A stretch of 41,993 nt of DNA from positions 1 to 41,993 of the forward strand of contig CANASS010000015.1 of the NCBI GenBank assembly GCA_947364395.1, given 5' to 3'. Source of the DNA: an uncultured bacterium (lineage in GTDB: Bacteria; Bacillota; Clostridia; Oscillospirales; Oscillospiraceae). Shown in pieces: positions 8,062 through 15,883 of this stretch (position 1 is the first letter of the stretch; each line of letters begins with the position of its first letter). The notes beneath the pieces were generated by a model. It searched no databases. It had not been told where the DNA came from and worked only from the letters and a program-made list of their open reading frames with translations. A program made the position numbers and the translations under genes.

Positions 8062-8682
8062 GTGAACCAAAAGTTTTTCAACCTCCCCATGGAGCGCCAG
8101 GACCTCATCCGCAGCAGCGCCATGATCGAGTTCGGCGACGGCAGCTTCAAAAAGACCTCCGCCGACGCCATCGCCAAACGGGCGGGGGTATCCAAGGGGT
8201 TGCTGTTCCACTACTTCAAGGACAAGCGGGAACTGTACCTCTACCTGTTTCAGCACGCCATCGACGCCTGCATGGAAACGTTTCTGTCCTCCTTCCGATA
8301 TTTTGAGGAGCGGGATTTCTTCCTGGCGCTGGAGAAAGGGCAGGAGATCAAAATGAACATGGTGCGGCGGATGCCGGGGCTGTTCCGCTTCGTCATGCGG
8401 GCCTACTACGAGCGTGACAGCGTCCTCACTCCAAAGTTGAGAAAAAAACTGGACGACGTGCTGGCCCAGTCCACCGACCAGTTTCTCAGCCGGATGGACC
8501 TGCACAAATTCAAGGACGGCGTTGACCCCAAGGCGGTGGTACGGCTGCTGATGCTGGCCGCCGAGGGAATGTTGGCGGAGACCGGGGCCTGCACCGCAGA
8601 GGAGATTGACAAGCTGTTCCAGGAGTACAAAAAGTATGCGGATATGCTGCGCCAATTTCTTTACAAGGAGGAGTACCTGTGA
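8062..8682 (+). CDS. TetR family transcriptional repressor
   Basis: 206 aa. The N-terminal TetR-type helix-turn-helix spans about residues 32-52 (TSADAIAKRAGVSKGLLFHY, followed by FKDKREL). The C-terminal ligand domain is helical and has no recognisable effector signature. I chose the GTG at 8062 because AAAGGAGG lies 7 nt upstream; a longer reading from 8011 would translate the operator itself. The gene overlaps the ABC ATPase gene by GTGA and leads a three-gene operon, so it probably represses the transporter from the palindrome at 8011. The inducer is unknown. Confidence 0.9.
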   Translation: MNQKFFNLPMERQDLIRSSAMIEFGDGSFKKTSADAIAKRAGVSKGLLFHYFKDKRELYLYLFQHAIDACMETFLSSFRYFEERDFFLALEKGQEIKMNMVRRMPGLFRFVMRAYYERDSVLTPKLRKKLDDVLAQSTDQFLSRMDLHKFKDGVDPKAVVRLLMLAAEGMLAETGACTAEEIDKLFQEYKKYADMLRQFLYKEEYL

Positions 8683-9371
8683 TCCAGATTGACCATCTCA
8701 CCAAGCGCTACGGCAGGTCCCGGGGGGTGACGGATTTGACCCTCCACGTCCCCGAGGGCGGCTGCTTCGGCTTCATCGGCCCCAACGGGGCGGGCAAATC
8801 CACCACCATCCGCACCCTGCTGGGCCTTCTCTCTCCCACCGCCGGGTCGGCCAGGGTGCTGGGCCTGGACTGCGTCCGGGAGCGGAAGGCCATTTTGGCT
8901 CAGGTAGGCTACATGCCCTCCGAGGCCATGTTCTACCCGGACATGCGGGTGGGTCAGGTGATCCGCCTGTCCGCCAATCTCCGCAAAATGGACTGCCGGA
9001 CCCAGGCCGCCCCCCTGTGCGAGGCGCTGGAGCTTGACACCAAAAAGCGCATCCGTGAGCTGAGCCTGGGCAACCGAAAAAAGGTGTCCATTGTGTGCGC
9101 CATGCAGCACCGCCCCCGGCTGTACATCCTGGACGAGCCCACCAGCGGTTTGGACCCCCTGGTCCAGCGGGCTTTCTGGTCCGAGCTGGAGGCCCGCCGG
9201 AAGGAGGGAGCCACGGTGTTCCTGTCCTCTCATGTGCTTTACGAAGTCCAGCGGTACTGCCACCGGGCGGCCATCATCCGGGAAGGACGGCTGGTGATAG
9301 AGGGAACCACCCAGGAGCTGGACATTGAAAACAGATTCTTCGACTACTACGAGGGGAGGGCGGAGCTATGA
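8679..9371 (+). CDS. ABC transporter ATP-binding protein
   Basis: 230 aa nucleotide-binding domain of the ABC-2 export type. Walker A is GPNGAGKST (34-42), the signature is LSLGNRKK (128-135), Walker B is LYILDEPTSGLDP (148-160), and the H-loop His follows in FLSSHVLYE. The signature is LSLGN rather than LSGGQ, a variant common in this drug/Na+-export subgroup. It pairs with the permease encoded next (ATGA overlap). The start is GTG at 8679, overlapping the tetR stop, with AAGGAGGA upstream. The context suggests regulated efflux or export of an unknown compound. Confidence 0.93.
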   Translation: MIQIDHLTKRYGRSRGVTDLTLHVPEGGCFGFIGPNGAGKSTTIRTLLGLLSPTAGSARVLGLDCVRERKAILAQVGYMPSEAMFYPDMRVGQVIRLSANLRKMDCRTQAAPLCEALELDTKKRIRELSLGNRKKVSIVCAMQHRPRLYILDEPTSGLDPLVQRAFWSELEARRKEGATVFLSSHVLYEVQRYCHRAAIIREGRLVIEGTTQELDIENRFFDYYEGRAEL

Positions 9372-10153
9372 CCATTTTTTGCAAAGAGCTGCGCTCCGGT
9401 GCGGTGAGCTTTCTAATCTGGACCACCGTGGTGGGCGGGCTGATGGCGGTGTGCGTGGGGATGTACCCCTCCTTTGCCGACTCCATGGGCAGCGTGTCCG
9501 AGCTCTTTGCCGGGATGGGGGATTTCTCCGCCGCCTTTGGCCTTGACAGGCTGCAATTCGGCACCATCCTGGGCTTCTACGGCACGGAGTGCGGCAATAT
9601 TCTGGGCCTGGGCGGGGCGTTTTACGCCGCCCTCACCGCCATGGGCCTGCTGGCCGGCGAGGAGGGAAACCACACAGCGGAATTTCTCCTCACCCATCCT
9701 GTCAGCCGCCTCCAGACCGCGGCGGAGAAGCTGGCCGCCCTGACCGCCCTGGTGCTGGGGCTGAATCTCATCTGTTTCGCCTGCGGCGCGGGGGGCATCC
9801 TGCTCATTGGCGAGGAGGCGGAGTGGGGCGATCTGCTGCGCTACCACGGCGCCCTGCTGCTGATGCAGCTGGAGATCGGCGGGCTGTGTTTTGGCCTGTC
9901 TGCCCTGCTGCGCCGGGGCGGGCTGGGGCTGGCCATGGGCCTCACTGCCCTGCTGTACTTCGCGGGCCTGCTCATCAACCTGGACCAGGGCCTGGACTGG
10001 CTGCGCTTTCTCACCCCTTACTACTACGCCGACGCCGCCCGGCTCTTTGCCGGAGAGACCCAGACAGCCCCCGTACTGTCCGGATGCGCCCTGGGGGCCT
10101 TGGGCATGGGCTTCGGCCTGTGGCGGTACACACGCAAGGACATCGCGGCATAA
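9368..10153 (+). CDS. ABC-2 type transporter permease
   Basis: 261 aa with six predicted membrane helices (about residues 18-38, 60-95, 118-140, 155-180, 185-205, 232-252), a single permease polypeptide of the ABC-2 family. Two molecules would be expected to join two copies of the ATPase. The EEGNHTAEFLLTHPVSR segment after the second helix is the cytoplasmic coupling-region motif seen in such permeases. It is the last gene of the tetR operon and overlaps the ATPase gene by ATGA. The substrate is not predictable. Confidence 0.88.
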   Translation: MTIFCKELRSGAVSFLIWTTVVGGLMAVCVGMYPSFADSMGSVSELFAGMGDFSAAFGLDRLQFGTILGFYGTECGNILGLGGAFYAALTAMGLLAGEEGNHTAEFLLTHPVSRLQTAAEKLAALTALVLGLNLICFACGAGGILLIGEEAEWGDLLRYHGALLLMQLEIGGLCFGLSALLRRGGLGLAMGLTALLYFAGLLINLDQGLDWLRFLTPYYYADAARLFAGETQTAPVLSGCALGALGMGFGLWRYTRKDIAA

Positions 10154-10163
10154 AAGAAACCGG

Positions 10164-10249
10164 CCCTCCGGTAACGGAGAGCCGTGGATATTCTCCAGAT
10201 GCGGCTGACCCCCATCTCATGCGCACGGCCCCCGGCGAAGCCGGGGGCC
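10164..10249 (+). terminator. Tandem hairpins after the tetR-ABC operon
   Basis: The first hairpin pairs GGCCCTCCG with CGGAGAGCC around GTAA (10164-10186). The second is a perfect 10-bp stem, GGCCCCCGGC / GCCGGGGGCC with a GAA loop (10227-10249), followed by TTCAAT. The U-tract is weak. Because the converging guaB gene has its own terminator at 10304, this pair most likely closes the plus-strand operon. Confidence 0.55.
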
Positions 10250-10300
10250 TTCAATGCCTCCATTGCGGACTGACGGTGCAGCCAGGCTTCCCGGCCATAT

Positions 10301-10332
10301 AAAAATTTCCCCCGGCACGGCCGGGGGAAATT
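10301..10332 (-). terminator. Rho-independent terminator of guaB
   Basis: A perfect 12-bp stem, AATTTCCCCCGG (10304-10315) with CCGGGGGAAATT (10321-10332), 7 nt after the guaB stop. On the minus strand it is followed by a run of T (complement of 10301-10305). Confidence 0.85.
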
Positions 10333-10339
10333 CCAATTC

Positions 10340-11815
10340 TTATTGGGGGTTAATGGTGTAGTTGGGCGCTTCCTTGGTGATATAGATGTCGTGGGGATGG
10401 GACTCCTTCAGGCCGGCGGCGGTGATCTGGGTAAATTGGGCCTTGGTGCGCAGCTCATCGACGGTGGCACAGCCGCAGTAGCCCATGCCGGAGCGCAGAC
10501 CGCCCATCATCTGGTAGATGGTCTCGGACACCGGCCCCTTGTAGGGTACGCGGCCCTCCACGCCCTCGGGCACCAGCTTCTTGTTCTCCTGCTGGAAGTA
10601 GCGGTCCTTGGAGCCCTTGGCCATGGCCCCCAGGGAGCCCATGCCCCGGTAAACCTTGAACTGACGGCCCTGGTACACCTCGGTGTCCCCGGGGGACTCC
10701 TCACAGCCCGCCAGCAGGGAGCCCAGCATGACCACGTTGCCCCCTGCCGCGATGGCCTTGGCGATGTCGCCGGAGTACTTGATGCCGCCGTCAGCGATGA
10801 TGGGGATGTCGTACTCCGCCGCCACCTGGGCCGCGTCGAACACAGCGGTGACCTGGGGCACGCCGATGCCCGCCACCACCCGGGTGGTGCAGATGGAGCC
10901 GGGGCCGATGCCGATTTTCACGCAGTCCGCCCCCGCCTCGATGAGGGCACGGGTGCCCTCGGCGGTGGCCACGTTGCCTGCCACCAGCTGCACGTCGGGG
11001 TACAGGGACTTAATGCGCATGACGCACTCCAGAATGTTCCGGGAGTGACCGTGAGCGGAGTCCAGACACAGCACGTCCGCCCCCGCGTCCACCAGGGCGG
11101 CCACCCGGTCCAATACATCGGGGGTGACACCGATGGCCGCCCCCACCAGCAGCCTGCCCTGCTCATCGCGGGCGGAGTTGGGGTAAACCTGGGCCTTCTC
11201 GATGTCTTTGATGGTGATAAGGCCCTTCAGGTGGAACTGTTCGTCCACGATGGGCAGCTTCTCAATTTTATGCTTCCGGAGGATCTCACGGGCCTGATCC
11301 AACGTGGTGCCCTCGGGGGCGGTGACCAGATGGTCCTTGGTCATCACATTGTCGATGAGCTGGTTCATGTCGGTCTCGAACTTCATGTCCCGGTTGGTGA
11401 TGATACCGATGAGCTTGCCGCCGTCGCAGATGGGTACGCCGGAAATGCGGAACTTGGCCATCAGCTCGTCCGCCTCCGCCAGGGTGTGGCCGGGGCCCAG
11501 CCAGAAGGGGTCGGTGATGACGCCGTTCTCGCTGCGCTTCACCATGTCCACCTGCTCGGCCTGCTGGCCGATGGACATGTTCTTGTGGATTACGCCAATG
11601 CCGCCTTCCCGAGCCAGGGCGATGGCCATGCGGGACTCGGTAACCGTGTCCATAGCCGCGCTCATCACCGGGATGTTCAACGTAACCTTGCGGGTCAGCC
11701 GGGTGTGCAGGTCCACATCTGCCGGAAGCACATTGCTCTCCGCCGGGATGAGGAGCACGTCGTCAAAGGTGAGACCCCGCTTGCCGAATTTGTCGTTCCA
11801 ATCCATCAGCGCCAT
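10340..11815 (-). CDS. guaB: IMP dehydrogenase
   Basis: 491 aa, standard length. It oxidises IMP to XMP with NAD+, the committed step of GMP synthesis. The catalytic TIM barrel is interrupted by two CBS domains (about residues 95-210) that sense purine nucleotides. The active-site loop GPGSICTTR carries the nucleophile Cys309, SAHGHS lies near 253-258, and the mobile flap contains the RYFQ(Q) segment. The ATG has AGGAGGATG just upstream. It is monocistronic: its own consensus promoter overlaps the end of gluQRS and a strong terminator follows. The leader is only about 24 nt, so no riboswitch fits. Confidence 0.98.
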   Translation of the reverse strand: MALMDWNDKFGKRGLTFDDVLLIPAESNVLPADVDLHTRLTRKVTLNIPVMSAAMDTVTESRMAIALAREGGIGVIHKNMSIGQQAEQVDMVKRSENGVITDPFWLGPGHTLAEADELMAKFRISGVPICDGGKLIGIITNRDMKFETDMNQLIDNVMTKDHLVTAPEGTTLDQAREILRKHKIEKLPIVDEQFHLKGLITIKDIEKAQVYPNSARDEQGRLLVGAAIGVTPDVLDRVAALVDAGADVLCLDSAHGHSRNILECVMRIKSLYPDVQLVAGNVATAEGTRALIEAGADCVKIGIGPGSICTTRVVAGIGVPQVTAVFDAAQVAAEYDIPIIADGGIKYSGDIAKAIAAGGNVVMLGSLLAGCEESPGDTEVYQGRQFKVYRGMGSLGAMAKGSKDRYFQQENKKLVPEGVEGRVPYKGPVSETIYQMMGGLRSGMGYCGCATVDELRTKAQFTQITAAGLKESHPHDIYITKEAPNYTINPQ

Positions 11816-11845
11816 GATTCATCCTCCTATTTCCTAATTTTATTT

Positions 11846-11874
11846 ATTTTACGCTTTGCCTGGGGTCCTGTCAA
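11846..11874 (-). promoter_or_regulatory. guaB promoter
   Basis: On the minus strand: TTGACA (11874-11869), 17-nt spacer, TAAAAT (11851-11846). The TGA stop codon of gluQRS (11873-11871) lies inside the TTGACA box. Confidence 0.75.
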
Positions 11875-12797
11875 GATAAACAAACCACAACGTCATTTTT
11901 CGGCACTTTTGCCCAGGAGAACTGGGATACAAGCTCTTGGGCTGTCACTTTTTCCGGCCTGTCCGCCAGCCCCGCATAGCAGGCCAGCAGGCCGGTGAGC
12001 TCCTGCGCCGTATAGCGCGCCCGGAGCGCGCCCATATCCAGGTCCCGGTCCCGTTTGGCCAGCCGCCGCCCGTCAGGCGAAAGCAGCAGGGGCGTGTGGA
12101 AAAACCTGGGCGGCTCATGGCCCAGCACCTGGTGCAGCCAGGCCTGCCGGGGTGCGGAGCACAGCAGGTCCCGCCCCCGGACCACGTGGTTCACCCCCAT
12201 GAGAGCGTCGTCCACCACCACCGCCAGCTGGTAAGCGAACACCCCATCGGACCGCCTGACGATGAAATCCCCGCAGTCCCGGGCCAGATTTTCGGAATAG
12301 GGCCCGCAGTTCCCGTCCTCCAGCGCCACAGTCAGATCGGGGCACCGCACCCGCCAGGCCGGACGGCGGCCCTGCCGCTCCAGTTCTGCCCGTTCCGACT
12401 CCGTCAAGCGATAACATTTGCCGCTATAGACCACCGCGCCGTCGTCCCGGTGGGGAGCGGAGGCCGCCATCCGTTCCGTCCGGGTACAGTAGCAGGGGTA
12501 TATCAGCCCCTTTTCCTTCAAGAAGTGAAAGGCCTCCTCATAATAGGCCCTGCGGCGGCTCTGCATGTAGGTGGGCTCCAGGCCCCCTTCATCCCAGTCC
12601 AGCCCCAGCCAGCGCAGGTCGTCCATGAGCTGTTGGGCAAATAACCGGCTGGTCCGCTGGGTGTCCAGGTCCTCGATCCGCAATACCAGCTCTCCCCCGC
12701 CGCTGCGCACATCCAGCCAGGCCAGCAGCGCCGCCAGCAGATTGCCCAGGTGCATCCGCCCGCTGGGGGTGGGAGCAAACCGTCCTTTGATCCCCAC
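11871..12797 (-). CDS. gluQ: Glutamyl-Q tRNA(Asp) synthetase
   Basis: 308 aa, a truncated glutamyl-tRNA synthetase without the anticodon-binding domain, as in GluQ-RS (YadB). The family attaches glutamate to queuosine-34 of tRNA(Asp). The HIGH-type motif is APTPSGRMHLGN (8-19). A zinc knuckle is visible as Cys102, Cys104, Tyr124 and Cys128. The KMSKS position reads RLAKRDRD, the degenerate form usual in the family. I start at the GTG at 12797 because GGGGAGAGGG precedes it and the next residues GIKGRFAPTPSG form the proper N-terminus; a longer frame overlaps the SPL gene. It lies 14 nt after that gene. Confidence 0.93.
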   Translation of the reverse strand: MGIKGRFAPTPSGRMHLGNLLAALLAWLDVRSGGGELVLRIEDLDTQRTSRLFAQQLMDDLRWLGLDWDEGGLEPTYMQSRRRAYYEEAFHFLKEKGLIYPCYCTRTERMAASAPHRDDGAVVYSGKCYRLTESERAELERQGRRPAWRVRCPDLTVALEDGNCGPYSENLARDCGDFIVRRSDGVFAYQLAVVVDDALMGVNHVVRGRDLLCSAPRQAWLHQVLGHEPPRFFHTPLLLSPDGRRLAKRDRDLDMGALRARYTAQELTGLLACYAGLADRPEKVTAQELVSQFSWAKVPKNDVVVCLS

Positions 12798-12811
12798 TGA
12801 CCCTCTCCCCT

Positions 12812-13702
12812 TCAATCGAAAAATGTGAGCTGGCGGTCCCCATAGCCCAGGGTGGCCGCCCGGATGATGGACTTCATATCGTATAAAATACCCCGCTCCC
12901 GGCAGGCCTGGGAAAACACCTCCCACAGGGCCCGCGCCCTGGGGCTGGCGCACTGGTAGCGGTCCCCGTACTGCCGCAGGTAGCGTTCCTTCAGGCCCCG
13001 GCCCGGAAAAGCGCACTCCAGGCCGTCCAGGAAATGCTCCCGCTGGCCCTGGCGCATGGTGACGCCCAGGGCGGGATAGATGAACCTGGCCCCTGCCTTT
13101 GCCGCGCCCTCCACCACGCCCAGCACGTTTTCATCGCTGTCCTCCAAAAAGGGGAGCACCGGCATGAGAAGCACTCCGGTAAACAGCCCTGCCCGGGACA
13201 ATCTCTCCAGCGCCGCCAGACGCCTGCTGGGAGCCGGCGCTCCGGGTTCAATTTTGGTCGCCAGGGTGTCGTCCGCCGTGGTGACGGTGAGTTTGCAGAT
13301 CACCGGGGAATGGCTTTGAATGGAGGCCAAAACATCCACATCCCGCGCGATCAGATCGCTTTTGGTGGCAATAGCCACGCCGCAATCATAGGCGTCAATA
13401 AGTTCCAGCGCATGGCGGGTGAGCTGCAATTCCGCCTCAAAAGGGTTGTAGGGGTCGCTCATGGAGCCGGTGGCGATGAGGGCAGGCCGCGTTTTTCGGG
13501 CCAGATCGTCCCGGAGGATGCGCAGAGCGTCTGCTTTGGCCCGCACCCGGTCAAATTCCCCGATCTGGTAACAATCGCTGCGGCTGTCGCAGTACAGGCA
13601 GCCGTGGCAGCACCCCCGGTAGATGTTCATGGTGTGGTCGGAGCCGAACCACTCCGTGGACCGGCTCCGATAGAGCAGATGCTTTGCGGGTACGGTATCC
13701 AC
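12812..13702 (-). CDS. SPL-type (spore photolyase-like) radical SAM protein
   Basis: 296 aa. The radical SAM cluster motif CxxxCxxC is at Cys31, Cys35 and Cys38 (RGCCHGCLYCDS), followed by SMSDPYNPFE and a TIM-barrel pattern with TKSDLIARD and KLTVTTADD. This places it in the SplB/Rv2578c-like group of radical SAM proteins. True spore photolyase needs a conserved radical-relay Cys near the C-terminus. There is a Cys in FSQACRERG, but I cannot say whether it is equivalent, so the substrate stays open. The start is a GTG at 13702 with GGGGAGGAG upstream. The gene heads a pair with gluQRS, downstream of ftsZ and its hairpin. Confidence 0.85.
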   Translation of the reverse strand: MDTVPAKHLLYRSRSTEWFGSDHTMNIYRGCCHGCLYCDSRSDCYQIGEFDRVRAKADALRILRDDLARKTRPALIATGSMSDPYNPFEAELQLTRHALELIDAYDCGVAIATKSDLIARDVDVLASIQSHSPVICKLTVTTADDTLATKIEPGAPAPSRRLAALERLSRAGLFTGVLLMPVLPFLEDSDENVLGVVEGAAKAGARFIYPALGVTMRQGQREHFLDGLECAFPGRGLKERYLRQYGDRYQCASPRARALWEVFSQACRERGILYDMKSIIRAATLGYGDRQLTFFD

Positions 13703-13731
13703 AGACTTCTCCTCCCCTGCAGGTGGCGCAA

Positions 13732-13759
13732 ACCCCTCCCGGCAGCGGTCGGGAGGGGT
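13732..13759 (-). terminator. Hairpin after ftsZ
   Basis: A perfect 10-bp stem, ACCCCTCCCG (13732-13741) with CGGGAGGGGT (13750-13759), starting 5 nt after the ftsZ stop on the minus strand. Only TTT follows on that strand, so termination may be partial and allow some read-through into the SPL gene. Confidence 0.55.
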
Positions 13760-13764
13760 ATTTT

Positions 13765-14943
13765 TCAGCGTTTATTGAAAATGCGGAAAATTTCGTCGAA
13801 GGGATCGTCCTCCACCGGCTCGGCGGTAGTCTCCGACAGCGGCTTGGGGGGCGTAATGGGGCCCACTCCGGTGGGAACACACTTGGGCTTATCCTCCGCA
13901 GCGGCCCGGGGCTGGACCGGGGCCTTGGGCTGAGCCTGAACCTGGGCGGGCTGCTCTTCCCCCTCCTTGGCGGGGACGGGGTTGTCCACTGTGCCAAAGC
14001 CGGTGGCAATGACGGTGACCCGAAGCTCATCCTCCAGGGTGTCGTCAAAGGCGGTGCCCATCATGAACAAAGCGTCGGGGTCGGCCACCTGCTTAACCAT
14101 CTCGGCAGCCTGCTCCACCTCCTCCAGGCCCATGTCCATGGGCCCGGTGATGTTGACGATGATGCCCCTGGCCCCCTGGATGGAGGTTTCCAGCAGGGGG
14201 CTGTTGATGGCGATGCGGGTGGCCTCTTCCGCCTTGTTCTTGCCTGCGGCCCGGCCCACGCCCATGTGGGCCAGCCCCGCGTCCTTCATTACGGCGGTGA
14301 CATCGGCAAAGTCCAGGTTGATAAGACCGGTGGTCTTGATGAGGTCGGAGATGGACTGCACCGCCTGACGCAGCACGTCGTCGGCGATGGCAAAGGCGTT
14401 GGCGAAGGTGATCTTCTCGTCGGTGGCGTATTGGAGCCTGTCGTTGGGGATGATGACCAGGGAATCCACCTTCTGGCGCAGATCCTCGATACCCTGGGCG
14501 GCCTGCTCCATCCGGCGGCGTCCCTCAAAGTTGAAGGGCTTTGTGACCACGCCCACGGTGAGGATGCCCTTTTCCTTGGCGATCTCCGCCACCACAGGAG
14601 CCGCACCGGTGCCGGTGCCGCCCCCCATGCCGGCGGTGACGAACACCATGTCCGCCCCCTCCAGCAGGGCGTTGATCTGCTCCTTGCTCTCCTTGGCGGA
14701 CTCCCGGCCCACCTCGGGGTTGGCCCCCGCGCCCTTGCCCCCGGTGAGCTTTTCTCCGATGGCCAGCTTCTGGGTGGCCTCGGAAGCGTTGAGGCACTGG
14801 CGGTCGGTATTCACCGCGATGAACTCCACGCCCTGCATCCCCGCGCGGACCATCCGGTTCACCACGTTATTGCCGCCGCCGCCCACGCCAATGACCTTTA
14901 ATACGTCCTCATGACTGGCAGCGGAATCCATTACAAATGCCAT
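13765..14943 (-). CDS. ftsZ: Cell division protein FtsZ
   Basis: 392 aa tubulin homologue that polymerises into the Z-ring. The tubulin signature GMGGGTGTGAAPV (105-117, GGGTGTG at 107-113) and the T7 synergy-loop segment NLDFADV are intact. The C-terminal linker (about 318-375) is Pro/Gln/Glu-rich, and the conserved C-terminal peptide EDDPFDEIFRIFNKR (378-392) is the docking site for FtsA/SepF-type partners. The ATG at 14943 has AGGAGGG about 9 nt upstream; an internal Met (residue 5) is less well placed. It has its own promoter and sits at the downstream end of the dcw cluster. ftsA is not present in the cluster. Confidence 0.98.
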   Translation of the reverse strand: MAFVMDSAASHEDVLKVIGVGGGGNNVVNRMVRAGMQGVEFIAVNTDRQCLNASEATQKLAIGEKLTGGKGAGANPEVGRESAKESKEQINALLEGADMVFVTAGMGGGTGTGAAPVVAEIAKEKGILTVGVVTKPFNFEGRRRMEQAAQGIEDLRQKVDSLVIIPNDRLQYATDEKITFANAFAIADDVLRQAVQSISDLIKTTGLINLDFADVTAVMKDAGLAHMGVGRAAGKNKAEEATRIAINSPLLETSIQGARGIIVNITGPMDMGLEEVEQAAEMVKQVADPDALFMMGTAFDDTLEDELRVTVIATGFGTVDNPVPAKEGEEQPAQVQAQPKAPVQPRAAAEDKPKCVPTGVGPITPPKPLSETTAEPVEDDPFDEIFRIFNKR

Positions 14944-15010
14944 CCTGTGACCCTCCTATGTAAAACGAGACTCATAAATCAGAGTAAGGTATAAAACCAT
15001 ATTCTGTAGT

Positions 15011-15039
15011 ATTGTACCCTTTTTTCCCCAAGCGGTCAA
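15011..15039 (-). promoter_or_regulatory. ftsZ promoter
   Basis: On the minus strand: TTGACC (15039-15034), 17-nt spacer, TACAAT (15016-15011), in the 132-bp gap between ftsQ and ftsZ. The leader is about 60 nt. It allows ftsZ to be expressed apart from the rest of the dcw cluster. Confidence 0.7.
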
Positions 15040-15075
15040 TAGAAAATCGCAGTTTTTTGCCACCTCTCCAAAAAT

Positions 15076-15855
15076 TTACGATTTATCCGATCGGAAATGG
15101 GCCTTCCCGTCCATCACCGTCAGATCCAGCAGACCGCCCTGTCCCTCCTGGATCACGCCCCGCTCCAGCCCCGTGGAAAGGGCGGTCTGAGCCAGCTCAA
15201 TATGGTATTCGTAGTCCCCGCCCCTGGGCAGCTTCAGGCGGTAGATGCCGTAGCTCAGGGTCAGGGAGGAGGCGGAGGAGCAGTCCAGCGCCCCGCACTG
15301 TTCCAGCATGCCCCGGCTCTCCAGCACCCCCAGCAGCTCCTTCACGTAATCCAGGGTGAGCCGCTCCTCCTCCGCCGTCTGGATCATCCCTCCGGCGTAA
15401 GGACCCACCGCCGCCAGGCCGGTGATCTGGACAGCCTGGACGGTGCCGTTGTCCTTTTCCAGCAGCTTGCCCTGGGCGGAGATGAGCCAGCGGCCCTCGG
15501 CGGAGTCCACCGACGCCGCCGCCACCCGCTCCGTCACCCGAATGATCAGCCTGTCCGGATAGGCCCGCTGGAGGCTCACCCCCTCCACATAGGGCAGCTG
15601 GACCCGGATGGACGCCGACACCCGGCTGGCGGGCAGGGCGATGAGGTTGTCGCCTGTCTTGACCCCGGAGGCGTCGATGATCTCCTGGGCGGTATAGCGC
15701 ACGTTTCCCTCCACCTCCATGGTATTCACGCGGAAGAACACAATACAGGCCGCAGCGATTGCCCCAGCGGCCAGCATAATGGACAGCACCTTGTACAGCC
15801 CGCTGAACCGGCCTCTGCGCCGGACGGACCGTTTGTGCCTGCGCTGTCGTGCCAC
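15076..15855 (-). CDS. ftsQ: Cell division protein FtsQ/DivIB
   Basis: 259 aa with the FtsQ/DivIB layout: a very basic cytoplasmic N-terminus (ARQRRHKRSVRRRGR), one membrane helix (about 22-42), then an extracytoplasmic POTRA domain (about 44-112, FFRVNTMEVEGNVRYT...) and a beta domain. The protein links septal peptidoglycan synthesis to the ring through FtsL/FtsB-type partners. Two in-frame GTG codons are possible starts. I chose the one at 15855 because AGAGGTGAT, a near-perfect anti-Shine-Dalgarno match, ends about 6 nt upstream; the other, at 15864, is part of that site. It follows murA closely. Confidence 0.92.
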   Translation of the reverse strand: MARQRRHKRSVRRRGRFSGLYKVLSIMLAAGAIAAACIVFFRVNTMEVEGNVRYTAQEIIDASGVKTGDNLIALPASRVSASIRVQLPYVEGVSLQRAYPDRLIIRVTERVAAASVDSAEGRWLISAQGKLLEKDNGTVQAVQITGLAAVGPYAGGMIQTAEEERLTLDYVKELLGVLESRGMLEQCGALDCSSASSLTLSYGIYRLKLPRGGDYEYHIELAQTALSTGLERGVIQEGQGGLLDLTVMDGKAHFRSDKS

Positions 15856-15883
15856 TGGTATCACCTCTGATCGTTATGTATCT

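Noticed and set aside
11816..11845. Purine riboswitch before guaB
   Set aside because: The leader is about 24 nt, too short for any known purine aptamer.
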